Below are positions 46,230 to 54,757 of a DNA stretch of 64,000 bases, piece after piece. The position numbers and the translations under genes are program-made. This DNA comes from Butyribacter intestini. GTDB taxonomy: Bacteria > Bacillota > Clostridia > Lachnospirales > Lachnospiraceae. The stretch spans positions 295,060 to 359,059 of the forward strand of contig LLKB01000005.1 of NCBI GenBank assembly GCA_001414325.1. Direction: 5' to 3'. The first letter of the stretch is position 1; every line of letters begins with the position of its first letter. Below the pieces are notes generated by a model that ran no database searches, was not told the origin of the DNA, and was given only the letters and a program-made list of their open reading frames with translations.

Positions 46230-47816
46230 TCAATTTTCGACAGAGCTTATCTCCTCTATAACACAGGTGTGATGTTTTTTATCTTTTCCCCCCGCATCAT
46301 AGCTTATCCCGACAAGAAGTATCTTGTCACCATAACCTGACAATGCACCATGATACCTGTTTTCTTTTATCTGCTTAATTGCCGTGTCCGCAGACTTATT
46401 ATATTTTAATTCAACTACCATTGCCGGTCTAAATCCTGCATTAGACCTCGGAATAAACACAAAATCAGCAAATCCCTTTCCGGCAGGCATCTCACGGATT
46501 ATATTGTAATATCCCGGTGCAGTAAAGTATGCCATTGTAAGAACACAGCTAAGTGAATTTTCATCATTGTACTTTAAAACAGATGTGTAAGTGTCATGAG
46601 CAAGTTCTATAAGTTCGGCAACTCTTTCTGCATTACCATCTATTGTTTCAAATAATAATTCATCACAAGTTGAAATCGCCGTTGCAATCTCGTTCCACCC
46701 ACCTGTTTGCAATGCAAGTTCAAATGCCGTTGCCACCTCATAGTTTGGCACATATGCACTCTTTCTATCAGCATCATATCCGAGATAACCCAAATGTATC
46801 AATGCCGTTAAAGCATCATCTTTTGATGCGATAGTTGAAAAATCATTTTGAAATGTATTTGGATTTACCCTGACTTTTCCTCCTGCGAGCATCTTCATAA
46901 TATCATCCTTAAGCCCTGCATAATTCATCGTTATAAATGTATTAATCGATGCAAAGGAAGATGTATTTCTCCAGTATGAATCATAATCCTTATCCATCAT
47001 AGACTGCACAACAGAATTTGGATTATACATATGAACACCATCTATCAAATATCCATTATACCACGCCTTTACTGCATCAAAATCCATATCATACTCTTTG
47101 CATAATCCCTTCACTTCTTCCTCAGTAAAGCCGTAATATTTACCAATAGGTTTCGATTTTAACATGGTATATTCACGAAAATTGTTTAAAGCAGACTCAT
47201 CCTTGATTTTCTTAATCGGTAAAATTCCCGTAATATATGCCAATGCAAGAAACACTTTTGACTCCTCCGATTTAAACAGTGAGTGGAGAAATTGCAGATA
47301 CTTATGTACCAGCTCTTTGTCGTCACTGTTTCTGATAACACAATCCCACTCATCAATAATTATCACAAAGGGAGTATTTGTCTTCTGATATATTACCATT
47401 AAATTATAGTTCAAACTATCATGATAATTCAGTTCATCATTAAAAGACTCTTTAAAATCTTTATAAATATACTCTGTTACTTTTTCCACAATATTTTCTT
47501 TATAAAAATCAAAAAATGAAGAAATATCTAAATGTATCACATTATATTTGTTCATATATTTCTTATAATCAGCACTTTCAGAAATCTTTGTCCCCTCAAA
47601 AATCTCTGTCGAGTCACAGCCAAGACTATAGTAGGCATCAATCATCCCTGCCGCATGGGACTTACCAAAACGTCTTGCATGGCTTACCGCAAGACATTTA
47701 CTGTTTGTCCCCAACATACCGTTTAAATATTCCAGAAGCCCCGTTTTATCTATATATATCCTACTGTTTTTATCGCAGGCAAAACTCTCATTGCCCGGAT
47801 TAAAATATATGCCCAT
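46230..47816 (-). CDS. AAA-ATPase_like/PD-(D/E)XK nuclease protein, copy 2
   Basis: A 528-residue paralog of copy 1, with the same P-loop-like SHARRFGKSHAAGM, IIIDEWDCVIRN, and C-terminal VVELKYNKSADTAIKQIKEN. Long stretches, including about 300-460, are almost the same as copy 1 at DNA level too. Upstream promoter and ribosome-site sequences are also conserved. The main differences are in a loop near 90-135 and the last few residues. Role as for copy 1. Confidence 0.85.
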   Translation of the reverse strand: MGIYFNPGNESFACDKNSRIYIDKTGLLEYLNGMLGTNSKCLAVSHARRFGKSHAAGMIDAYYSLGCDSTEIFEGTKISESADYKKYMNKYNVIHLDISSFFDFYKENIVEKVTEYIYKDFKESFNDELNYHDSLNYNLMVIYQKTNTPFVIIIDEWDCVIRNSDDKELVHKYLQFLHSLFKSEESKVFLALAYITGILPIKKIKDESALNNFREYTMLKSKPIGKYYGFTEEEVKGLCKEYDMDFDAVKAWYNGYLIDGVHMYNPNSVVQSMMDKDYDSYWRNTSSFASINTFITMNYAGLKDDIMKMLAGGKVRVNPNTFQNDFSTIASKDDALTALIHLGYLGYDADRKSAYVPNYEVATAFELALQTGGWNEIATAISTCDELLFETIDGNAERVAELIELAHDTYTSVLKYNDENSLSCVLTMAYFTAPGYYNIIREMPAGKGFADFVFIPRSNAGFRPAMVVELKYNKSADTAIKQIKENRYHGALSGYGDKILLVGISYDAGGKDKKHHTCVIEEISSVEN

Positions 47817-47856
47817 CTAACACTCACCTCATTTCATATAACCTTTACATACCTTT

Positions 47857-47885
47857 AGTATATTTTTGTTATAAGACAATGTCAA
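47857..47885 (-). promoter_or_regulatory. Promoter of AAA/nuclease copy 2
   Basis: Minus strand TTGACA (47880-47885), 17 bp, TATACT (47857-47862), about 40 bp before the ATG. A mobile element inserted 12 bp further upstream. Confidence 0.75.
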
Positions 47886-47896
47886 TCGCAATTTTA

Positions 47897-48167
47897 ACTC
47901 ACCGGTAACAGTTCAGTCATAAAAAGATAATTGACAATACAGTGAGCTTGTTCATTGTATGTCAAATTCTCTTTTTATGATAGAATAGCCTTTCATTTCT
48001 GAAATGAGGGCAAAGCCCTCGCGAGCACGCTCAGATGGAACAAATTTATTTGTTCCATCCTCACTTTGCTTTCGCGTAAATAACCAAAAGCTGCATAGCA
48101 GCGACTGACAGCTTGCTGGCAGGTTTATGAATTCAGAAAATGAAAGGCTGAACTGTTACACTCACCG
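47897..48167. mobile_element. 255-bp IS66-type MITE with 8-bp target duplication
   Basis: The element (47905-48159) begins GTAACAGTTCAG and ends CTGAACTGTTAC, perfect 12-bp terminal inverted repeats. It is flanked by ACTCACCG on both sides (47897-47904 and 48160-48167). GTAA ends and 8-bp duplications are hallmarks of IS66-family transposition. Inside there is no gene but several hairpins: one near the left end (about 47917-47985), GGGC AAAGCCC, a GGAACAAAT/ATTTGTTCC pair, and CCTTTCATTT...AAATGAAAGG near the two ends. Confidence 0.85.
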
Positions 48168-48185
48168 CCACAGAATATCATGACT

Positions 48186-48950
48186 TTATTGCTTTTTCTG
48201 TTTTTTTATTATATAACACCACATCATTTCGATTCCTTTGCAGCTTCGTACCATATAACTGCATAAAGACCAGAATGTTTTCTGCTCATAATAACTCACT
48301 TCGATATTCCATTGGAATGAATATAAAAATAATGGTATATACTGCATCCAATCACTGCCAGTCTGACTTAATGGAGCTTTTTCATGCCATACACAGAAAA
48401 TCCCCAAATGTTCATGTGAAACCGTACTGAAAAACAAGCGTTTCACACCGCCATCTTTTACGGCTGATGTGACATACGCAAGGACTTCTCTGGCTCCGAA
48501 AAGATTTGTAAGTACACGGCGTACACCCATATAATAATCACCAATCTTTTCATCTGACAGTGCAAAATCTTCATCTATTGAGAGCCTTTGTCCGTGTTTT
48601 GCAAGGCTTCCTTTTCTGCCACATCCTGTAACCTAAAGGTACAGCAAGATAAGAAATCCTGTTGTGTTTCCAAACCGGTACGCAGAGCATCAGGCTTACA
48701 AAACAATGACCATTTAAGTAATTAGAGCCATTGTGGGCAGCATGGTCAAAAAGTTTTAATACATTTTCAAATTTCGTGCCAAATTTTGTAACCATAGTAT
48801 CGTCTATGCAAAGAAATACTGGCTGAGTTTTTAATAAATCCGTAATCAAGTGTAAAGCAGTCCGTGCAGTCACATTCATGAACCTGGAATAGTCAGCCTT
48901 AGCATAAGAACATAAGCACAAAATATTCCCACGGATAGCACATTTAAAAA
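48186..48950 (-). pseudogene. Degraded DDE transposase
   Basis: Two reading frames remain. 48571-48950 encodes SYAKADYSRFMNVTARTALH and VFLCIDDTMVTKFGTKFENV (first catalytic Asp region) through YLAVPLGYRMWQ; 48186-48530 encodes the late part, SYYEQKTFWSLCSYMVRSCKGIE. The piece between them, which should carry the second Asp, is deleted, frames do not join, and the C-terminus is cut. The end sequence is nearly identical to the transposase tail at 59466-59755. IS family not determined. Confidence 0.7.
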
Positions 48951-49068
48951 TACTATGCCATAATTAGAGTGTTTCAAAATTAGAAACGTTCACTCCAGTA
49001 ATCTTGAAGTTTCTTATTCAATATTGGAGCCGTTTACTATAACATTACAAAAAGCGAGGAGAAAATAT

Positions 49069-50407
49069 ATGGCAGATAAAAAATTATACTATGATAAAAT
49101 TTATGGTCTTGTCATGCAGTGCCGTAAGAGCGGTTTGTCAGATAAGCAATGGTGTATTAATAATGATATTGCACCAAGTACATTTTATTGGTGGATTAAA
49201 AAGCTCAGACAACAGGCCTGCTATGAGATACCGGAACACAGTTTCACTTGAATACATACCTGCAACTTTAAAAGTTGTGGAATATGTCAGTGTACATTAT
49301 GGTTGTCCAAAATGTAAAACAGATGAGGAAAAACCAAATATCATACATGCCCCTGTCCCACCAGCACTACTCAGAAGCTATGCATCGCCATCAATTGTTG
49401 CATGGGTGATTTACTCAAAATATGTTAATGAGATGCCATTGTACCGCCAGAAAAAAGACTGGCTGCAGTATGGTTTTGAACATAGCCGTGCAACAATGGC
49501 TAACTGGGTTATAGAATGTACCGATAAGTATCTGCGTGTATTGTACGAATTTTACCACAAACTGCTGTTAAGCAGAGAGTTTGCTATGGCAGATGAAAGC
49601 CCTATACAGGTTTTGAAAGAGGAGGGACGCGAAGCAACGGCAAAATCATATATGTGGCTGTTTAGAAGCGGCGAAGATTATACACCACCGATAGTTTTGT
49701 ATAAATATGTATCAACGCGCAGCGGAGATGTTGCAAAATAATTTCTGAAAGTTTTTAAATGATATCTTATGGCAGATGGTTATACAGGATATAACAAAGT
49801 GCAGGAGATAAAACGCTGCTGCTGTTTTGCACACATAAGAAGATATTTCTTTGATGCCATACCCAAAGGGAAAAATCGTGATATCAGTTGTCCGGCGGTG
49901 CAAGGCGTAGAGTATTGTGATAAGCTGTTTGCATATGAAAGACAGTTTAAAGAAAAAGGTTATTCATACAAACAGATAAAAAATGGTCGTCTCAAGAAAG
50001 AAAAACCTGTAATTGAGGCTTTTTTGTCATGGCTTGAAAAGCAGAAAACCATTAAAAGCAGTAAATTTGCCAAAGCAGTTACATATGCATTAAATAGAAA
50101 AGAACATATGATGACATATCTCGAAGATGGTCGCTGCAGTCTGAGCAATAATTTAAGTGAACAGAAAATGAAATCATATGTTATAGGTAGAAAGGGATGG
50201 CTTTTCAGTGACAGTCCTAAAGGTGCAGAAGCAAGTGCCATATCATACAGCATAGCCGAAACAGCATTAGCGAATGGATTAAATGTATATAAATATATAA
50301 CATATATATTAGAGAAACGACCTACTGAAGAAATGGCAGACATTGAATTAGAAAAGCTGTTACCATGGAATGATAAAGTTTTTGAAATGTGTAAAATCGA
50401 AAGATAG
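49069..50407 (+). pseudogene. IS66-family transposase genes, fused and frameshifted
   Basis: 49069-49230 encodes the start of the IS66 accessory protein TnpA (MADKKLYYDKIYGLVMQCRK...STFYWWIKKLRQQ). It is joined out of frame to TnpC: 49260-49741 carries VEYVSVHYGCPKCK, SPSIVAWVIYSKYVNEMPLY and the catalytic MADESPIQVL, and 49769-50407 continues in another frame with MADGYTGYNKVQEIKRCCCFAHIRR and the glutamate-region LSNNLSEQKMKSYVIGRKGW. TnpB and the TnpC N-terminus are missing. It is inactive, but belongs to the family that would mobilise the MITE 1 kb upstream. Confidence 0.85.
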
Positions 50408-50420
50408 ATAAAGACAAAAA

Positions 50421-50465
50421 AATAACTTAGCATAAAGAGTAAAATAATATTTATGCTAAGTTATT
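50421..50465. terminator. Bidirectional hairpin after the IS66 remnant
   Basis: AATAACTTAGCATAAA (50421-50436) pairs with TTTATGCTAAGTTATT (50450-50465). Confidence 0.7.
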
Positions 50466-50513
50466 TCAGAATGTACGCCTAAGTTTTTTGCACTTACTTT
50501 ACTCTTATTCCAA

Positions 50514-50606
50514 CTATCTCAAATCTATCTTTTCTAATAATTGTTGAGCAATTCTCTGTGCTAAATCACGCTCCTTTTTGCTATAATCATTCTCTTTTTT
50601 TAACAC
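50514..50606 (-). CDS. Possible 30-residue ORF overlapping the XRE-ImmA gene end
   Basis: A GTG-started frame gives a charged helix (ENDYSKKERDLAQRIAQQLL) and stops at 50514. It overlaps the last codons of the XRE-ImmA gene in the +1 frame, right at a run of seven A. It may be a small protein, or the natural C-terminus reached by slippage or lost through a one-base change. Confidence 0.25.
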   Translation of the reverse strand: MLKKENDYSKKERDLAQRIAQQLLEKIDLR

Positions 50607-51771
50607 TAACAACTACCTGCTTCTTCTTTTTTTCTTCAAAAGTTCCTGCTTTCAAACCTAATATAGATTCAATATCCCTTGGATAAATAGTTAATCCGTA
50701 TTCAGATGAAAGTTCTTCTAAAAATTCACTCGGCGTAAATACATTTTGTTCAAACAATATTTTAACTGCTTGACGCAACAATGACGGTTCAGCTGTCACC
50801 AACTTATCATCTAATGGTTCTACTTTTCGTATTCCCTGCTTTTGCATATTCCTCATCAGCTTACTATAATCATCATTAGTAATAATTCCTAAATCTTTAG
50901 CTCTACGAACCATAGCCGCAATCGAAACTTTCCATCTCTTCTTCAATTCTACATAATATGCTAAATTTGTAGCATAAGGTTTTACCTCTTCTGCAAATTC
51001 CTTTTCTGGTAAAAGAAAAGCTGCAGCAAAAGAATGTGCTTCTTGTTCAATATCTTTAAAATCTTCCTTCTCTATACTTTCGAGGTCTTCCTTCCAATTA
51101 TGAAGTAATATATGCCCTAATTCATGTGCTATATCAAAATGAATTCTAGCTGCTGTCTTCTTATTTTGTGAATATCCGATTAAATATGTTTCATCTTGTC
51201 CATATACTATCTTATGGCTGAATGCATCAACATCACCTGTAGAAGTTGCAAAGTCAGTTACAATTAGTCCATTTGCTTCAGCCAAATAAACAATATTTTC
51301 AATAGGCTTATTCCCAAGTTTCCAATGATTTCTTAATAACTCCGCAGCCTCTTGTGGAGTTGAATTTCTAGGAATATGCGGCAAGTTCAGCTTTTCAAAC
51401 TCTAAATATTCATTCAACATATTAAAAATCACTGCAATAAAGTTTATTTTCTCCTCTTGTTCAACTCTATACTTCTTATTCGTTGTTAATAAAGATCTAA
51501 AATATGTTGTACTCTTTTCAACTTCAACTTTAACGTCCTCCAAAAAAAATTTAATTGGGAACTGTAATGTTTCGCTAAATTTCTGAATCGTAGTAAATTC
51601 CGGTCTATCCAATTTACCATTTTCATACATAGAAATAGTCTGTCGATTCACTCCTATCATATCAGACAACTGTTTAGCTGAATATCCTCGCCAAATCCTT
51701 GCTATTTTTAAACGTTCACCGTTAAAATGTTTAACACTTGTTATCTTTTCAAACGGAATTACATTTTCCAT
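50587..51771 (-). CDS. XRE regulator fused to ImmA/IrrE-type metallopeptidase
   Basis: A 394-residue protein. Residues about 15-75 are a helix-turn-helix (RLKIARIWRGYSAKQLSDMIGVNRQTISMYENG), and 170-270 hold the peptidase motif FDIAHELGHILLHN (HExxH) with the downstream glutamate in EQEAHSFAAAFLLP. Such proteins cut repressors or antitoxins, as ImmA does with ImmR in ICEBs1, and control mobile or defence genes. It is 27 bp downstream of an unidentified gene, in one transcript. ATG with AAGGAG. Confidence 0.88.
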   Translation of the reverse strand: MENVIPFEKITSVKHFNGERLKIARIWRGYSAKQLSDMIGVNRQTISMYENGKLDRPEFTTIQKFSETLQFPIKFFLEDVKVEVEKSTTYFRSLLTTNKKYRVEQEEKINFIAVIFNMLNEYLEFEKLNLPHIPRNSTPQEAAELLRNHWKLGNKPIENIVYLAEANGLIVTDFATSTGDVDAFSHKIVYGQDETYLIGYSQNKKTAARIHFDIAHELGHILLHNWKEDLESIEKEDFKDIEQEAHSFAAAFLLPEKEFAEEVKPYATNLAYYVELKKRWKVSIAAMVRRAKDLGIITNDDYSKLMRNMQKQGIRKVEPLDDKLVTAEPSLLRQAVKILFEQNVFTPSEFLEELSSEYGLTIYPRDIESILGLKAGTFEEKKKKQVVVSVKKRE

Positions 51772-51798
51772 AATAACCGCTCCTTCAAAACTAATTAT

Positions 51799-52551
51799 TT
51801 ATACTTTCTGCTCTTTTGATTTTTCTTTCAATGCAACCAGTTTTCTCCGTCCTGCTTTCTTATGTGCCTTATCTTTTAATTTTATATTTGCAGTATGAGA
51901 TTCATTTGCATCTACAACATTATCTACTACCACAGATTCTTTATGTATAATATACTTACTCCAATCTGCTTCTTCAACAATCTGTAATGAACTGTCCAAT
52001 ATACAACATCGCACGGCTGTCAATTCAGAGTTATATTCCTCAAATAATATTGTTCTATATCTCTTAACAGTCGATTCTCCAATAGCAAAACCTCTTATAA
52101 TATCATCAACTATATGTTTAATTTCCTCTTCACTAAAATTCTGCTCTTCAAACAAAGACATTTGATACTCTGTATTCAAGTCAAAATTAAATGACTGCAC
52201 AAGTGCATCAATGTAATGAGCTTTTTTACGAATCGAATGTTTCCTTTGAATTTCTTTAAAACGCTCTTCTCTCATTACAGTATAAATCGTTCCTGTGTCT
52301 CTGTCATACAATGGCACCATATTCCATGCACCGCGTTTAGCATATTCTGCTGTAAGATTTCCAGCTGAAAAATTTAAAATAAAATTACGATTAATTAAAT
52401 CCCACTTTAGAAACTTTTTTCCATTAGATTTTCTTTCATTAAGATTTTCACGCCTTAGGCAACCTTTCACATCATCCCCAATAGCATCTGACAAGCACTT
52501 TATTATACTCTTTATCTTTTTGTCTTCTAAAATAAATGCTTTATCTTCCAT
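51799..52551 (-). CDS. Unknown partner of the XRE-ImmA protein
   Basis: A 250-residue soluble protein without a recognised catalytic motif. The first 120 residues are mixed alpha/beta (MVPLYDRDTGTIYTVMREERFKEIQ), the middle is helical and the last 40 residues are Lys-rich (KAHKKAGRRKLVALKEK), suggesting nucleic-acid contact. A near-perfect promoter lies upstream, and the gene precedes the XRE-ImmA gene by 27 bp; that pairing is typical of toxin-antitoxin or prophage-control modules. Which of the two would be toxic cannot be said. Confidence 0.6.
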   Translation of the reverse strand: MEDKAFILEDKKIKSIIKCLSDAIGDDVKGCLRRENLNERKSNGKKFLKWDLINRNFILNFSAGNLTAEYAKRGAWNMVPLYDRDTGTIYTVMREERFKEIQRKHSIRKKAHYIDALVQSFNFDLNTEYQMSLFEEQNFSEEEIKHIVDDIIRGFAIGESTVKRYRTILFEEYNSELTAVRCCILDSSLQIVEEADWSKYIIHKESVVVDNVVDANESHTANIKLKDKAHKKAGRRKLVALKEKSKEQKV

Positions 52552-52584
52552 TTACAATACCTCCTTAGTTATTTAATTTTAATC

Positions 52585-52613
52585 ATTATAGGACTTTTCC
52601 AAAAAAATGTCAA
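52585..52613 (-). promoter_or_regulatory. Consensus promoter of the XRE-ImmA pair
   Basis: Minus strand TTGACA (52608-52613), 17 bp, TATAAT (52585-52590): a perfect sigma-A promoter 34 bp before the start, the strongest seen in this window. Control by the XRE domain is likely. Confidence 0.85.
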
Positions 52614-52781
52614 CTCTAAAAGCTATTTTAATTTTTATGGCCTTATATACAGCTCTAAATCATTTTTTTGTCCATTTTTATTTACACCTGAAATATAGCG
52701 CACAAAACACATTCATACCATCACCAGCCTATATTCATATAATATTTTTATAATATGTTTCATTAATATTGAGTATAGAAA

Positions 52782-52816
52782 AACAGGTAACATACAAATT
52801 TCGTACATCACCTGTT
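52782..52816 (-). terminator. Terminator of the hsd operon
   Basis: AACAGGTAACATAC (52782-52795) pairs with GTACATCACCTGTT (52803-52816) with one mismatch; on the minus strand TTTCTAT follows. Confidence 0.7.
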
Positions 52817-52840
52817 CACTATTGATTTATTCAGTTGCTC

Positions 52841-54016
52841 TTATACAAACATCTGCTGCAACAGACCTTTTTTCAGTTCTTCCCACGCAGCTAATGTTGC
52901 TTTCTGCTTCTCAATAACTTCATCTAATGATGAAAGACAATCAGCAATTTTCTGTTGTTCTGCAACACAAGGAAAATCAAAAACCAGACTTTGAATAATC
53001 TGAGCTGATAAATTTCCCTGTCCACCTTGAAGATATGTTCGCAAAATAGTTTCCTTGTTGTATCTCAAAATTTCAACAATAAATTTTCTATTAAAATCAT
53101 TCAACGGTCTAATACATAAAATAGCCTGATTGATAGCACCTTTGATTTTAGAAATATCAACTTCACCACTTGTAGCACCATAAAGTGCATATAAAATGTC
53201 ACCAATATCTACCATTTTCGCAGATGATTCATTCAATCCATCATTCGTAATACGCAACTCTGTTTTATCATCATGAATTTCTCCTGAACGAATAAATGAA
53301 ATTGTTCCATTATCATAATAACGTGCTTCTCCTGATTTCGGTGTTCCACCTGAAAATGTTTTACAAATATCTCCCAACTTCTTTTCTTCCCACTCAGGAA
53401 AATCACTTCCATCATCAGCTTTGAATCTTACTTCCTGACTGAACAGTTTCTGCATCACACCTTTTTTACATTCTTCCCATGCAGATACAGTTTCCTTTTG
53501 CTTCTCAATTACAGTATCAATCGTTGATAAGAACTCTGCAATTTTCTGTTGTTCTGCAAGTGATGGCATGTTTATTGTTATCTTTAACATTGAATCTTTC
53601 AATAATTTTTTTCTACTGGCTCCTGCTAACTGCGTCCATCTTCTTATGTCTTTGTGTTCTAATGACGCAAATAAGAAATAAGAATTTCCATTAGCTCTTA
53701 ATACATGTGCATGATTATTTACCCAACTTTTCCCAGTAACGTACTGAGCGATTGATTTTGTCTGAAAATCATCAAACGCATCCCCATCTTCAAGCAATAA
53801 TACAAGTTCTTCATCAAATAAATAATCATCTATATACCCTTGAATACCACCAGCACCATAATAAGGAATTACGCCCACTCGCTTCTTACGTTCTTCAGAA
53901 TTTACAGGGACACGCTTGTTATCCAAACATTCTGCTACTTCATCAATCGTCTTTTCTTCCCACTCAGGAAACTGACTTCCATCATCAGCTTTGAATCTCA
54001 ATTTAGGTTCAATCAT
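52841..54016 (-). CDS. hsdS: Type I restriction-modification specificity subunit
   Basis: A 391-residue HsdS with the normal two-fold architecture. Each half begins with RFKADDGS-FPEWEEK (near 6 and 198), continues with a variable target-recognition domain, and ends with a conserved helix (AEQQKIAEFLSTIDTVIEKQ near 155; AEQQKIADCLSSLDEVIEKQ near 350). It sets the DNA sequence recognised by the complex. Its ATG overlaps the stop of the extra hsd gene. The target cannot be predicted by eye. Confidence 0.95.
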   Translation of the reverse strand: MIEPKLRFKADDGSQFPEWEEKTIDEVAECLDNKRVPVNSEERKKRVGVIPYYGAGGIQGYIDDYLFDEELVLLLEDGDAFDDFQTKSIAQYVTGKSWVNNHAHVLRANGNSYFLFASLEHKDIRRWTQLAGASRKKLLKDSMLKITINMPSLAEQQKIAEFLSTIDTVIEKQKETVSAWEECKKGVMQKLFSQEVRFKADDGSDFPEWEEKKLGDICKTFSGGTPKSGEARYYDNGTISFIRSGEIHDDKTELRITNDGLNESSAKMVDIGDILYALYGATSGEVDISKIKGAINQAILCIRPLNDFNRKFIVEILRYNKETILRTYLQGGQGNLSAQIIQSLVFDFPCVAEQQKIADCLSSLDEVIEKQKATLAAWEELKKGLLQQMFV

Positions 54017-54747
54017 TATGATTCCACTTCCTTTCCAGTATCTTTCACATCAAGTTTGATTTGTCTACTGCCCGGAATCAATGCTTCTGTATAGGTAAAT
54101 GACCGAATCTTATAACTATACTTTCCACTGCCGGAATCATAAACAATTTTATATCTTCCTAAGCATCGAGAACAAACAATCACACGACTTATCTCTTTGT
54201 GTTTATCAAAAATATTAAACATATCACCTGTAACAGGTAATACATTCATTTTTGTCAATCCACCATTATCAAATTCCGCTGTGAAATGGTCATTTTCAAT
54301 GCCTATATCTATTAAAAACCAAACTTCATCACATTTCTTTTTGTACTCGGACACCTTATTTGCGTGCTGTTCAAAAACGTCTTTCAGATTATTGATAAAC
54401 ACCTTATAATCAAATTTTGATGCAGCATCTAAACTTTTATTGATAGAAGTTTCAATATCCTTTGCAGATGCATCCGCATCAAATTCATCATTCAACAACT
54501 TTGCATGATGCTTTTCGTACATCTTTTTTCGTTGACCATCAAACTTCATACTTTCAGAATCTGTATGTTCATTCAAGATGGTATCTGCCCGAAAATGTTC
54601 AATTCCAATCTTATGACCATTCTTTGTCAAAACAAAATCTGGTCGTTCTCCATCATCAATCGTATATCCTTTCAGTTTACGATTGCTTTGGAGAAAGGCA
54701 TCCAACGCATTTCTCTCTAATGATTTCTTTTCACCAGACACATACAT
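54016..54747 (-). CDS. Unidentified gene inside the hsd operon, PD-(D/E)XK-like
   Basis: A 243-residue protein between hsdM (10 bp) and hsdS (overlap of one base, TAATG). Near residues 36-52, RPDFVLTKNGHKIGIEHF has the pattern of a PD-(D/E)XK active site with His in place of Lys, preceded by a conserved-looking Glu in the first helix; the middle is helical, and the last third is beta-rich (CDEVWFLIDIGIENDHFTAE). A nuclease-related or regulatory accessory role in restriction is inferred only from these residues and position. It is not a standard part of type I systems. Confidence 0.6.
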   Translation of the reverse strand: MYVSGEKKSLERNALDAFLQSNRKLKGYTIDDGERPDFVLTKNGHKIGIEHFRADTILNEHTDSESMKFDGQRKKMYEKHHAKLLNDEFDADASAKDIETSINKSLDAASKFDYKVFINNLKDVFEQHANKVSEYKKKCDEVWFLIDIGIENDHFTAEFDNGGLTKMNVLPVTGDMFNIFDKHKEISRVIVCSRCLGRYKIVYDSGSGKYSYKIRSFTYTEALIPGSRQIKLDVKDTGKEVES

Positions 54748-54757
54748 TCACCTGCCT

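Noticed and set aside
49960-50433. 157-codon minus-strand ORF across the IS66 remnant
   Set aside because: Antisense to the conserved TnpC sequence; low-complexity Leu/Ser/Phe composition of a shadow frame.
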